Shown here piece by piece: positions 24,601-39,600 of a stretch of DNA of 64,000 nt. The notes under the pieces are model-generated. The model was not told the origin of the DNA, searched no databases, and worked only from the letters and a program-made list of their open reading frames with translations. The position numbers and the translations under genes are program-made. The stretch's first letter is position 1. Each line of letters starts with the position of its first letter. The DNA is from Siphonodentalium dalli (taxonomy: Eukaryota > Mollusca > Scaphopoda > Gadilida > Siphonodentaliidae), in contig CP136061.1 in the NCBI GenBank assembly GCA_032622095.1, positions 84,170,324 to 84,234,323 on the forward strand, read 5' to 3'.

Positions 24601-27600
24601 ATGTATATGTAATTCAAGTTGAATATTTGTCACTAAAACACGCGTTTTGACTGGTTGAGAGCTGCTAAAGTTAGTTTTTGTTTCATAAGCATCGTCCACT
24701 GAAGGGTGCACCAATATAGAGCATGTTGGGATTGATAGCATGCAAGCCTGAAAATAGTGTCAGACATGAGTTACGTTATCGAGTTAAAAACAAATACGTC
24801 ACCACAAGCAGACATGAGTTACGTTATCGAGTTAAACACAAATACGTCACCACAAGCAGACATGAGTTACGTTATCGAGTTAAAAACAAATACGTCACCA
24901 CAAGCAGACATGAGTTACGTTATCGAGTTAAACACAAATACGTCACCACAAGCAGACATGAGTTACGTTATCGAGTTAAAAACAAATACGTCACCACAAG
25001 CAGACATGAGTTACGTTATCGAGTTAAACACAAATACGTCACCACAAGCAGACATGAGTTACGTTATCGAGTTAAACACAAATACGTCACCACAAGCAGA
25101 CATGAGTTACGTTATCGAGTTAAACACAAATACGTCACCACAAGCAGACATGAGTTACGTTATCGAGTTAAACACAAATACGTCACCACAAGCAGACATG
25201 AGTTACGTTATCGAGTTAAACACAAATACGTCACCACAAGCAGACATGAGTTACGTTATCGAGTTAAACACAAATACGTCACCACAAGCAGACATGAGTT
25301 ACGTTATCGAGTTAAACACAAATACGTCACCACAAGCAGACATGAGTTACGTTATCGAGTTAAACACAAATACGTCACCACAAGCAGACATGAGTTACGT
25401 TATCGAGTTAAACACAAATACGTCACCACAAGCAGACATGAGTTGCTTAATCGAGTTAAACACAAATATAAACCATGCAGACAGGAGTCGTGTCATCAAG
25501 TTCAACAAAAGTATGTCACCGTGCAGACAGGAGTCGCGTCATCGAGTTCAACAAAAGTATGTCGCCGTGCAGACAGGAGTCGCTTCATCAAGTTCAACAA
25601 AAGTATGTCACCGTGCAGACAGGAGTCGCGTCATCGAGTTCAACAAAAGTATGCCACCGTGCAGACAGGAGTTACATTATCGGGTTTAACCACGTCACAC
25701 AAATATAAACCATGCAGACAGGAGTCGTGTAATAAACTTCAAGACAAATACGTCACCATGCGCAAACATGAGTTGCGTTATCGAGTTCAACACAAATACG
25801 TACGACGCCATGCAGACAGGAGTCCCGTTATCGAGTTCAACACAAATACGTCACCACGCTCAGACATGAGTCGCGTTATCGAGTTCATAACAAATACGTC
25901 ACCACGCGGACATGAGTCGCGTTATCGAGTTCAAAACATATACAGGTAATTAATTGATCGTCCTTAACGACGCTGACATGCAGTATTGTCGTGGTGCAAT
26001 ACCGAGGTCAGGTGGTCAACCGCGGTATCAGGGCCGCGAAGTACCACGCACACCTCGATATTTAAGTTAGCCTGTGGAGGTTCTGGCATAGGAGCCAAAA
26101 AAGGCCAGGAACCACACTGAAGGTGGAGAGAAGAACGCAGGTGGATAACAGTGATACTTGCTTGCCCCAAAATCTGGAGGTACGGAAGCCAAAAGAGACC
26201 TGAATAGAGGACAGACCGTAGCCAGTGCAGTAAATTCCCCTGGAATGGAGGTGGTGGTAGGGGACACATTGAACTGTGATGGCAGGCAATGTGTCGAGAG
26301 CACTGGGGCTTGCCAGCAACATGGACCACCGACATTGGGGTAGCTATTTCAAGAAGCCGGCATGTGCAGTAAAGGAATGAACCTGGAGACCGGAGGCAGG
26401 ACCAGCGGTAGCTGCCACAGAACTTCCATTGCTGCCCTTCTCAGCGGAGGCCGCGACTAAATGTATAGAGGAGGCATGACTGCAGGCTGTACAGAGGTGG
26501 CAGAAGAAGGTGCCATGTCAGAGGGAAAAAAACATTTACGAAGATATGTCACCATAATTTAAAAGAATTTAATCGTCTGTTGAAGACAGGTGTCGATTTA
26601 ATTTTGAAAATTTGAATAGCATTTTGCAGCACTGGGTAACAGAATTTGGACATTTGCTTCACAATTTTTTAAGTGAATCCAGTTAAATCGAGCCCTGGGA
26701 TATATTCGAGGAGCCATTTTTGGCCAGCCATCCAAAATGGAATCACCAACCACATCTAGCTTCATGATGGCTAGTTTATATGATAAAGAAAGGAATGGAA
26801 AATGTTATTGGCCTAACAATTATCTGGCACCCTGTAGTATAAATATTGCTACAATATTCATTCCAAATTCCATTTGATTAAGTCTGTGGATCTAATTATT
26901 CCAACAGAGCTAGTCGCTCACGAATATAGATAGCTTGCCTCTTCCAAACCTTTTTCAAGCCAATGGACGCATAGCTGACCATTCGAAACCACAGGTCACT
27001 GAGTGCAAACCACGCCTGGTACAGGGCTCAAAATCCTACGAGAATTCGAAGAATTATTTAATTTAATCTGAGCATGATACTCGGGGAAAAAAAAAAAAAG
27101 GATTCAAGAAATTCGACATTGGTTTATTCTCACAAATTGTTTTGGAATTTTTACATCTGCGGTGCATGTTCATTGAAGCAATGTGTTACCCAAACCACAG
27201 CGCATACAATGACTATACATAATATTCATGTATAATGAAATAGTGAATAAGGATAAGAATAAGTGACTTATCTTGTCAGAGAAGAAAATAAGAATGAACA
27301 TATTCTCGTGTCATGTGGCCGGAGTTCCGGCTGGTGATTGGGAATCGGGAATTGGGAGCACTAGGCTTTTACCAGTACACAAATAAATATGTTGTACAAA
27401 TTATCTTTTTTTTATTTCTTCTAAGAATGCGGAGCATTAAGGATATATAAAACCAATAGTTCAGTGTCCACAATATCTTTGATGGAGATATATATATAAT
27501 ATGATGCAAACGTTCACCATTTGCAGAATGAGGTCCCCAGAGGGTGAATTTAGTGACGCTATCCCGCATAGCGGGCTAGCATCACTAAATTCACCCTCTG

Positions 27601-30600
27601 GGAACCTCATTCTGCATGGCCTCATCTGCTATGGGAGACATAGACTCAGACTGAAGTTCTTAAATGGTGAATATTGTGATGTACACCTATTGGGAACCTC
27701 GATTATGCAATGTGTCGTCTGCCAATTTGGGGATATAGAGAAACTAAATTAAAAAAGAAATAGAATCTATGTGAAGAAGTTTCTATTGCAATTTGACATG
27801 AAGAAACTTTCCAGAGAAGATGAGGTCTAAGCTGAGATTTGAATGAAACAGTTGAGAAAAAAATATAATTGACTTACACCCCTTGAGATGAGCACAGCCC
27901 CTAGGCAACATCGATAGTTTATACATGTCCACATTACCAAACTCATTCTTTGGAACGATACCCTGAAAAGAGATAAAAATAAGAAGTTTCACCTAGGGCA
28001 CTGGCATACCCCTACTACGGTGCCAGATTAAACTATGAGCAAGACGGTACCAAAACTTAAAATAAACATAAAAATAAAAATGTTTTAACTTTTGAATGCT
28101 GTCATGATACCAAATTTCACTCAGATCAGATAACCCATGGCTGAGATATCTGCGTGGACGGACAAAAAAAATCACGATAACCAGAAAAACAAAGAAGGAT
28201 AACTCTAGAATGTAAAACAGGAACGTCATTTGCACCTCTTCAAATAATTGGCGATCCTTCATAACAAATTTCATTCATATCAGATAACCCATGGCCGAGA
28301 TATATTCCTGAATGGATGGACACACACGTCCGCACCCATGAATGACCACAAGTTGGGTTACTCAGTGTCCGTTACTTATTGGGCGCTCTTGTTGGGTATC
28401 AAAAGTGCTCTTGTTGGGTTGTTTTGGCATATGGCGCATTTGTATAACACGTGCTTCAAAACAACACTTCTAATCTGCTGCTTGGTGCAATAACGTCACC
28501 AAGCCTTGAAATAGTGTGTCTGTCATTTGCAGAATGAGGTCCCCAGAGGGTGAATTTAGTGATGCTAGCCTGCTATTTGGGGTAGCATCACTAAATTCAC
28601 CCTCTGGGGACCTCATTCTGCAAATGACAGACACACTATTTCAAGGCAATAATGTCACATGACACTATAAGGATAATGTCACATGATACTATATGGCGTG
28701 AACTGTCAAATTTAAGGGACTGACCATCTTTTGGTAAAATATTATGGACTCGGAAAAGTCCAAACCTTTGTTGGGTACTTTTCATTAAACACACAATAAC
28801 CATTTTGGACACTTTTAAGGGGTTTTTATGGAGTTCTACCCAACAGTCGAAAAGTACCCAGCAAGTACTCTTTCAGCCCACATTTTACCCAATATATGCC
28901 CTCTGGTAAACAGACAGACTGATGGACAAACCTCTGGTAAACACAGACAGACTGATGGACAAACCTCTGGTAAATACAGACAGACTGATGGATAAACCTC
29001 TGGTAAACACAGACAGACTGATGGACAAACCTCTGGTAAACACAGACAGACTGATGGACAAACCTCTGGTAAACACAGACAGACTGATGGACAAACCTCT
29101 GGTAAATACAGACAGACTGATGGACAAACCTCTGGTAAACACAGACAGACTGATGGACAAACCTCTGGTAAACACAGACAGACTGATGGACAAACCTCTG
29201 GTAAACACAGACAGACTGATGGACAAACCTCTGGTAAACACAGACAGACTGATGGACAAACCTCTGGTAAACACAGACAGACTGATGGACAAACCTCTGG
29301 TAAACACAGACAGACTGATGGACAAACCTCTGGTAAACACAGACAGACTGATGGACAAACCTCTGGTAAACACAGACAGACTGATGGACAAACCTCTGGT
29401 AAACACAGACAGACTGATGGAAACACAGACAGACTGATGGACAAAGTCAATCCAGTATACCCTTTTTGAAAGAAAAACAAATTGACTGATAATTTAGAGT
29501 GTTATCCATTCCATGACTACAGACTCCTGAAATTTTGCGAAAACCCTGTGCCAATGCATTATCTTATTTATTATACGCACAACAGTGAATTATAGAAAAA
29601 ACGCGTTTAGATAAATATCGATATCACCCAGAAGGGGATATAGAAGAATATACTTTCACACTAGCTTGCGCGTGCGACCGATTCACTTGCGAGTACCAAT
29701 ACTGTTTCCGGTTTGTACTAAGGTCAAAGTGAAAGAACCCATTGTAATATTCTAAATTATATTATATTCACTGATACAGTTATAATTAAAATCTATTTTA
29801 TGTTGAAATTCGACATATTTATGGCGGAAATAAAGGGAAGAATACGGGAACTACATATTTATATTCTGCGGATGGTGAAGTAGCATTGTGAGAACAGGCA
29901 TTGATCAGCTGATGGCTTCAAAAATTATGCATCGATTGAAGACGATTGTGATATCATTTAACGTCTTAAGTGGTGAATTTCTTTGGAAATGCGTATAATA
30001 AAAAGAATATCTAGTGTTTTTTTTAGTGGATACCGAAAAATACGTCATTCGTGACCGCGACAAATGTTTATTTTGGCTCGCGGCAAGCCGCTCGCGAAAA
30101 TAAACATTTGTCTCGCTCACTCATGACATATTTTTCGGTATCCACTCAAAAACACTAGATATCCTCTATATATGTGAGTCTTCCATAGGTTGATGGTAAA
30201 CATCGCAAAGAGTCAAAGTATTGAAAAATATTCTGAAAATCATACTTAGAAAATTATTTACAACGCAATTTTTATGTTTGCTGATAAATCACTGTAACAG
30301 TTTTTTTTTAATAAAAATGTTTCAATGTGCGAAATTTCATTACTGGAGAACTATCAATAACAAGAGATGGACTGCCGTCCGGTGCATACCCCCTTTGTGG
30401 AATACGACCCAGTGTGGGCTTATCTATAAATCATATTCCCAGATATTTCCAGATAAACAAACTTGAATAACTCTAGAATGGAAAACCCTCTATTGAATGT
30501 CCTCATAGTAGTGAACATCCATACTATATTTCATTGAGATCCAAGCACTACTGTTCAAGTTATAACCTGAATACCTGAATAGACATCAGACGGACCAAAA

Positions 30601-33600
30601 AGCCAACATTTCCAGATAAACAAAGATGAATAACTCAAGAATAAAAAACACGAACAAAACGATTGAATGCCATATTGAATGTCCTCATACAGTAATGCCC
30701 TAAGTAATCGACTCCTTAACTACAGCAGAATTATGGGTAACTTTTCAAGATTTAGTGGGAAATATGGCTTGTTGCCATTCATCGGAAAGCTCTCGGGGAG
30801 AGCTTTCTGATGAATGGCAACAAGCCATATTTCCGACTAAATCCTGAAAAGTTACCAATAATTCTGCTGTGGTTAAGGAGTCGATTACATAGGGCATTAC
30901 TGTAGTAATGAACATCCATACCAAATTTCATTGTGATCATCGGACGGATGCCCCAACGGAAGGACGGATAGTTGCAAAAATAAAGGGGGTATAATGAATA
31001 TAAGAAGAAAGTTAGCATATTCACATTTACCCACTGTGAGTGCCTTCGATTCCTTTAAAACCAGGGGGGGGTGGGGAAAAGTTTTTTCCGGGCACGTATG
31101 CCGGGGTGGGTGGGTGGTCGTTAGGACCAACAAACAATTTTTTCCGCAACTCAAAAATATTTTTCCTGCAAGTCTTTTTGACTGTTTTTGCAATGAGTTT
31201 GGCTTAAAACACATCTATATGTCAATATTAACATAAATGACAAATTTCATGATGATCAGACAAACAGTATATCCTGTAACGCATGCTAATGGATTGAATT
31301 TTGAAATTCAAGATGGCTGCTGGCAGCCATGTTTTTTTTTGGCCGAATGACCCCAAAATGACTTGTTCCTATATACATGTCAATGTTAACATCCATGACT
31401 AATAGTATGCACAGAAATTCATATACAGCAGTTTACAGTGAATTTACACCCGAAAATCTCTGTTTTAGTGTTAAAAGGGGGTGGGTGTAAAAAAATGGTC
31501 GGAAATAACTGCCGAAAACAGAAAAAAATTTGGACGCGGGGGTGGGTGGGTCCCAACAAGGGTCGAAAGTAAACAATCAGCATACGTGCCTGAAAAAAAA
31601 TTCCAACCCCCCCCCCACCCCTGTTAAAACTGGAGAAAATAAAACTAAGGTAATGATCTTACGTCAACAGCTTCACCGGGCTCATAGTCCATCGTCTGCC
31701 ACACACCAAATATTCCAACAAGACCATCAGATGCTTTATTCTGTGAACAATAAGAAACAAGTTTATTTCAAACTGATGGGACTATCCCAGTGGGACTAAC
31801 GAAAACCCCGCATGGCAATTGGGCTACAGTAAAGGTAGCCATGCATTTTTTATATAATTTATTCTCTTTTATTTTTAAAGTTTGTACAACAAATATATTA
31901 CATAATATGACCATACGCTAGCATAATAACGAACCAAAGCTAAACCACTCACATGAGGATAGCTGCGGCTTTTAATTAAATTTTTTTTTTATCAAAATCA
32001 GACCTATGGCCGACTCGCATATATAAGAGAATGCATTGGCACAGGGCCGTTCTGTTGGGTAAAGGGTTAATGAGATGGACAACACCATATAGACCCGTCA
32101 AAAAGTTTCCACAGCGGTCCCCAATAAATTTTTTGAAAGTCGGTCGAGAGTTCCATAAAAATTCCTCAACTAGTTCATTATCTATATTATATTCAACCAT
32201 CGATTTTGAAAATGAAAACAAGTCTACAACCAATGTTCTCAATTAATGTGTGATGGTGCTACTGGACCATGTGACAAAGTTCTACTTTCGTTTGATGGGG
32301 AACTGCAGCCGGGCATACTAACATATTTGTTTAAAAAAAAAAAGGTTTGCATAGGGGTAAATATCTATGCCAAATTAAAACAAAATTTACAGGAAAATGA
32401 AGGAATATAAGCTCGGACAAAATTATGCATGTTGCAAAATGTTTCTAAGTCATAAAAGGGGGATAACACCACTAAAAGAAGTCGGACGGACCTCTTAATC
32501 ACAGGTGCACAGGTTCCCATACTACTAAATATCTGTGCCAAGTTTTAAAAACTTCATAACAATCAACAAAGAAATGAATGAATAGAATAAAATTGTGTAT
32601 GTCGCGATGAATTTCTAAGTCAAAAAGGGTGATAATTCTCCTAAATTAAGTCAGTCCAACCTCTTAAATCGCAGGTGCAATTCCCATGATGGTAAATGTT
32701 TGTACCAATTTTCCACAGCATTTAACAAAATTATGTAAGCCTATGTGTTAATTTAGCGATCAATAGCTGCTGACCTTGCAAATAGAATGACTGCCCTTGG
32801 ATTGTGAGGATTGGAGAAGACAGAAGTGACGTAACAATGAAGGCGCAGAAGTGATTTTAGCGATTGGAAATTTGTGCGATTGTGTAAAATATATATTGAA
32901 CTGGGAACAACAACGAGATCATGGGCCCAAGTAGAGGAGGAATCCAGAGTAAACTCTGCTACTGACATTTGTTAACCATGCCTGCAAATAGCGTGTCTGT
33001 CATTTGCAGAATGAGGTCCCCAGAGGGTGAATTTAGTGACGCTACCCCGCATAGCGGGCTAGCATCACTAAATACACCCTCTGGGGACCTCATTCTGCTC
33101 AGGACTTCAACTGCTATGGCAGACCTAGGATCAGATTGAAGTTCCCCAGTTGAAGTTGGTGATGTTCACCCATTGGGTGCCTCGATTATGGATTTTATCT
33201 TCTGCAAATTAGGGGATATAGAAACTTCCCAGATGGGAAAACGTAACTAAAAACAATGTTAATTTGATACCATAGATACTTCCCAGAAGATGAGGCCTAA
33301 GCAGAATGAGGTACACAGAGGGTGAATTTAGTGATGCTAGCCCGCTATGCAGGATAGCGTCTCTAAATTCACCCTCTGGGGACCTCATTCTGAAAAGGAC
33401 AGACACGCTATTTGCAGGCTTGTTGTTAACAGGATCAGGTTTTGATCCTCGGACCTCTCGGCCTATTACCCAGAGGTCCAAGGATCGAAACCTTGCTCTG
33501 TTACCAAATGTTAGCAAGCCTTGAAATAGTGTGTCTGTCATTTGCAGAATGAGGTCCCCAGAGGGTGAATTTAGTGATGCTAGCCCGCATAGCGGGCTAG

Positions 33601-36600
33601 CATCACCAAATTCACCCTCTGGGAACCTCATTCTGCTGAGGTGTAAGCAGAATAAGGTCCCCAGAGGGTGAATTTGGTGATGCTAGCCCGCTATGCGGGC
33701 TAGCATCACTAAATTCACCCTCTGGGGACCTCATTCTGCAAATGCTTGAATGTTAGTAGCAGAGCTTTCCCTGAAAAACAACAAGAGCATTGCTAGGGAG
33801 TGGCAAAATACGCTCCTGATAATTTCAACAATGGGCCATAACTCCGGTGAAAATTGGCCGGCTGAAGCCAAATTTGAACTTGTCCTGTATTTTGGGCTAG
33901 TAAACTCAAATACCAAATTTTATGCCATTCAGTTCAGACTTAAAGTTCTCATCCAGAAACAAATAATAAGGGCAAATGCCAACAAAAAGGGCTATAACTT
34001 GGGTGAAAATTGGCGGGCGGAACCCAAATTTGAACTTGACCTGTATTTTGGGCTAGTAAATTCACATACCAAATTTCATTTCATTCAGGTCTGACTTACT
34101 AAAGTTCTCATCCGGAAACGAAAATTAAGTGCAAATTCCAACAAAAAGGGCCGTAATTCCGGTGAAAATTGGCAGGCGGAACCCAAATTCGAATTTGACA
34201 TGTATTTTGTGCTAGTAAACCCACATACCAAATTTCAGTCCATTCAGTTGAGACTTACTACAGTTATAATCCGGAAAAAAAAAGCAAATGGAAGGACGGA
34301 CCAATAACATAAATTTTTTTTCTCAAAACGGGCATATGAAAACAAAGAATGGTGCATTACCCAACCATATGTTAGTAACAAACAGTCCAGATAGCTGCAC
34401 TTTATCAACCTTAATTTGAATTGTGAAAAATTAGACAAGAATATATAAACAGAAAGTACCTTCCTCGACTTTGACTTTACCATCTTGTATGGGACTTCCC
34501 CAGGCTACAAATAAAAAGAAAGATAATTATTCAAGTTGGTCCTGATATTCGATTTGAACTTACATTCAAAGTTTAATTTTCAAACATTCAGATGTCTTAA
34601 ATTATAAAGCTAGACATTCTTTTTTTGTTTTCCATCAATAACTCCTTCTCATTAATAACAAGGGCTGTGTACTGAAGATGTCGCTCTTCTTTTGTGTATT
34701 TGTGAATATTTTATAGTATGATCGATTATGCATACTATACCTTTATAGATCTCGCTTCTTTCAGCCAGGTTTCTTTTGAATGAAGCTTTAAAATAGAATG
34801 AAGAAATAGTAAGAGAGATAGTACAAAGAGATAGTACAAAGAGATAGTACAAAGGGGAAGAGAATCAATTTAGGAATCAGGAGGTTAACTTACCATGTGT
34901 ACAACCTCTCCCCTAACAGATAATCTAGCCACATCCTTGTGAATGGGGGAAGCCTAATAGAAATCAGGAGGTTAATAACTTACTGTGTGCACACCCCCCC
35001 CTATCAGACCATCTAGCCACATCCCTGTGAATGGGGGAATCCATTTAGGAATCAGGTAAACTTACCGTGTTCACACACACCCCCCCCCCAACAGACCATC
35101 TAGCCACATCCCTGTGAATTGGGGAATCCATTTAGGAATCAGGTTAACTTACCGTGTGCACACCCCCCCCCCCCCAACAGACCATCTAGCCACATCCCTG
35201 TGAATGGGGGAATCAGGTGAACTTACCGTGTTCACACACCCCCCCCCCAACAGACCATCTAGCCACATCCCTGTGAATGGGGGAATCCATTTAGGAATCA
35301 GGTTAACTTACCGTGTGCACCTCCCCCCCCAACAGACCATCTAGCCACATCCCTGTGAATGGGGGAATCCATTTAGGAATCAGGAGGTTATCTTACTGTG
35401 TGCACCCCCTAAACAAACTTACTGTATGCACCCCCCCCCCCCCAACAGACCATCTAGCACATCCCTGTGAATTGGGGAATCCATTTAGGAATCAGGAGGT
35501 TAACTTACCCTGTGCACACACCCCCTCCCCAAACAGACCATCTAGCCACATCCCTGTGAAAGGGGTAATCTATTTAGGAAGAATCAGGTGGTTAACTTAC
35601 CGTGTGCATCCCCCCTCCAACAGACCATCTAGCAACATCCCTGTAGGAATCAGATAGCTAACTTACCGTGTGCACCCCCCCCCCCCCCCCCCCATCCCCA
35701 ACAGACCATCTAGCCACATTCCTGTATGAATCAGATAGCTAACTTACCGTGTGCATCCCCCCCTCCAACAGACCATCTAGCCACATCCCTGTATGAATCA
35801 GATAGCTAACTTACCGTGTGCACGCAATCTCGAGAATAGACAGGTTCATTTTTCTTAAGATAACCTACAGGAATCGATGAATCGGGATAGATCGCCTCAA
35901 ATTTCAGCAGGTGTCTCCTCAGGAAGTACCTAAATTAGAAACAAGAGAGATAACTCTATAATAGTATCGATGAATCTGGATAGATCACTTCAAATTTCAG
36001 CAGGTGTCTCCTTAGGAAGTACAATGTACCTAAGTGAGAAACAAGAGATATAACTCTATAATAGTATCGGATGAATCAGGAGAGACGGGAATACGCTAAC
36101 AATTGTCATGTTTAATTTGAGGATTAACCCTTTCTATACTAAATACTCATTGACGAGTAGTTATCCAATAGGAAATGTTCAGATAATAACATTTGACACA
36201 TCCAAAGGAGGCTTAAGCAAAATGAAGTCCCCAGCGGGTAAATTTGGTGATGCTAGCCCACTGTGTGGGATAGCCAGAGACGTGGCGACAGGGAAGGTTT
36301 GGGGAGGTGTCTCACACCCCACCAACTTTGGTCAAAATTTTCAACAATTGCAAATGTCATACCTGCCAAAACAATAGTTGGAAATTTCACACCAACAATA
36401 GGTTGAAAATGTTCTTGTAGTTTGATTTCAAACAATTTATTGGAAGGAATTAATTGTTTTTGGAACAATATTTGTATATTTTCCTATTTTTGGTAAAAAC
36501 TTTGGACTGAAATTGTCATCAGTTGGAAATTTTCCAATCTTAGGGGGGGGGGGGGGGGGGGGGGTGGCAGGTTGGACATTTCCAACACTTGGAAAGCTTG

Positions 36601-39600
36601 TGTCCTGGTCCCTCCACCAGTCAAAAACTGCTAGTTAATTAAGAAAACAATATTGTCATACATTTAATTGGTCTTCATTGTCATTGGAATTGTCATCAGT
36701 TGGAAATTTTCCAACCTAAGTGGTGGGGTCAGGTTTGAAATTTCCAACTCTAGGAAGGCTTGATGCTAGTCTAGATGCTAGGATTTTGTGATTTTCCTTG
36801 TTCAAATTTCAAAATTTTCGCACACCTGGCCGAACCATGGTCGGCCCGGGTGTCATTGTCCCTTCCTCGTGGCCAATACAAACCTGCTAATTAGTTTAAC
36901 AAAACAATAATTACTACATTTGGTCAAACTTGTGGACTGAATGGTCATGAGTTGGAGAATTTTCCGACCTGAGTGGGAGTATGAGGTTTGAAATTACCAA
37001 CACAAGGAAAGCTTCAGTTGAGGCCAGTCTAGATGCTAGGATTTTCTTGTATCGTTTTCAAAATTTTCTCACACCGGTCGGCCCGGTGTGTCCTGATCTC
37101 TTGCCCGTATCTGTGTGCATTTAGACCACTAGATGTTAGAATTTATGCAATTTTCAGGTTAAAATATATTAATTTTCTCATACCGGGGATATAGACCCAT
37201 GGTATGGTTTATGAATATATAGGATATTCGGCCTGAGCACTGAGGTGCAAGGGGGGTGTAAATGGAATTATTGCAAAACTTGTGTTTGGTCTGATTCTGA
37301 TTCAAGGGGAATTTCACAAGGTGGACACCCCCCCCAGCTGTTAAGTTTCACGGATTGTCCGTGAGACTCACGGTTTGCCAAGGCAATTCCGCAAACATGG
37401 ATAACCCCCAATTTCTCACGGATTCGTCAAAACCCCACATTGAAAATCCCAAACGAAGTTTTTTTATTTTTTAAATTCGTGCATTTGCGGGAATTCCCCA
37501 AATGACAGTGACTTCCTTATTTCCGGTACCGTAAATACCCACACATTAACATTCACAGAATGTACCGTCAGTATCTTTTGATTGAAGACTCAAGTTGTGG
37601 TGAACTGTGACTGATATTAATTGATTTTCACACTCTGGTGAAGCCACACGTATAAAGGGTGTTGTTTTAGTAAACAATATGTATAATCACAAGTGTGCAA
37701 AGTTCTGTATTGTTAGGCTTCATTGATGAACATTTCTTAGTAACGGATTAGTGGCATGCATTGCAAACGAAATAAAACAATACGTTTAATCACAAGTGTA
37801 TTGTGAGGCCCCATTGATGAACATAAGTAATGGATACTTTATGATTTAAGTTAACTGATAGTGGTATGCATTGAGAACGGAATGTGTCTTTTATTTTGCG
37901 GGTAAAACTTTTAAGACAGGTCATTTTGTACTTTCGGTTTCACGCATGCATGTCCGGTTGTAACCTGTGTAACTCGGGTTCGTTTTGACTTACTTTAAGT
38001 TTCTGCTTCTTAAAATTTTTTAATAAATGGTGGAATGTGTGCATTTCTTTTGTGGGTTAAACCGTAAGACGAGTCCATTTTGTCATTTATTACGATGTTG
38101 TACTTTCGGTTTCGCGCATATCCGGCTGTATCCGGTGGAATTCTGAGTATTTTTACGAACTGTGATCTGCTTCTTTCTTTTCAATAAATGGTGGTATCTC
38201 CCACACAGAGCAGCTCTATTACAATTACCAACAGAACATTCATTACCATTTTATTAGATCTATATATTTATAAAATAGAAACTCATAAAAACTATGCAAT
38301 CTTCATCATAAAAATTATTTTTGGAACATGAACATATTTGGGCATACCTCCCGCAAAAATCTCACGGATTGACATTTTCAAAACTCTGACACCCACCAAC
38401 AGAGACCCTCTAGCCACATCCCTGGGTATAGCATCACTAAATTCACACTCCGGGACCTCAATCTGTAAATGTCAGACATACTTTATTCAGGCCTGATGCT
38501 CTACCAGACCTGTTTACTTTCAAAATTGGAAATAGGGAGATTTGTCCTCACAAATCAGGAGATTTAGTGAAAAATCGGGAGATTTTTTTTTCAATGTCAG
38601 TATCGTGGAAAAAAACTTCATATTTTTCATTTTAAATGTCATATAGACTGTTTGTTGCATTGGGTTTTCATCTGCCACAATTATTGGCCTTGAAATCACT
38701 CAATCATTTGTGAATAAAATTACGATTTTCCAGTTATGGATCACGTTTTATTCCGAACAAGGCAATACAACGATTAAAACTATAGTTGCACACTATAAAA
38801 TGGTGCTATCAGATAACATCGGTGAATTTAAAGAGAATACGTTTTGACAGAATTGTTTGAGGTCCGTTCGATTCGCGTTCTGTTATTGCGTATACAAAAC
38901 ACGGAATACCAAAAAGACGGAAACGGAACTTTCACCGACACAAAAACGAACAAAAAGTTTAAATCGGCAATATAATAATTTGAGTCGGCGGTTTTAAAGC
39001 ACTTGGTCGGGACGAGCAGAAACAAACACTTTATTAAGTGTGGCCAAAAGGGAAGGCTTCTTGTTTGATATTTTATAATCCTTGTCTGGACATTGAAGAC
39101 TGCATTTACTTACTCAACGCTGTTAAACAAAAGAGTTGACGTTGTGTCAACATTTTGTCACTGTTTGACTCGCAGGCGATATATTCCTAATTGATTTGTA
39201 ACACTATAGCATGCATGGCTTATTGCTTAATACAGCCGTTGGCTAATTTTTGGTTTTAACTTTTGAATCGGGAGATTTCGTTTCCCGATAGGGAGCACAG
39301 GAGAAATGACACAAAATCGGTTTCGGCGGGAAAGTAAACAGGTCTGTGCTCTACACATATAAATTCAGTTTACAATTCAAACATGGTCCATTATCATGAC
39401 ATAATTTAGTTGGGTCTGGCTTTAAAGTGAAATGAAACACTCCGCTCTTTCCATCAATGTATCACATTATTATAATCAATAAATTTGAAAAATGATCAAG
39501 GAAAAATGGGTTGATACAAAAATCAGACTTGGCACTGAAAGGGTTAACAATATACAGATCTCATATTTGTTCACAATACAATCGTAAGATCATAAAATGC

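Noticed and set aside
24757..25949. Secreted repeat protein gene
   Set aside because: No signal peptide, upstream exon or conserved start; two frames are equally open because of the 48-bp period.
28836..29480. ORFs of 214, 173 and 171 codons on both strands
   Set aside because: All are by-products of a 33-bp minisatellite; overlapping open frames on both strands argue against coding.
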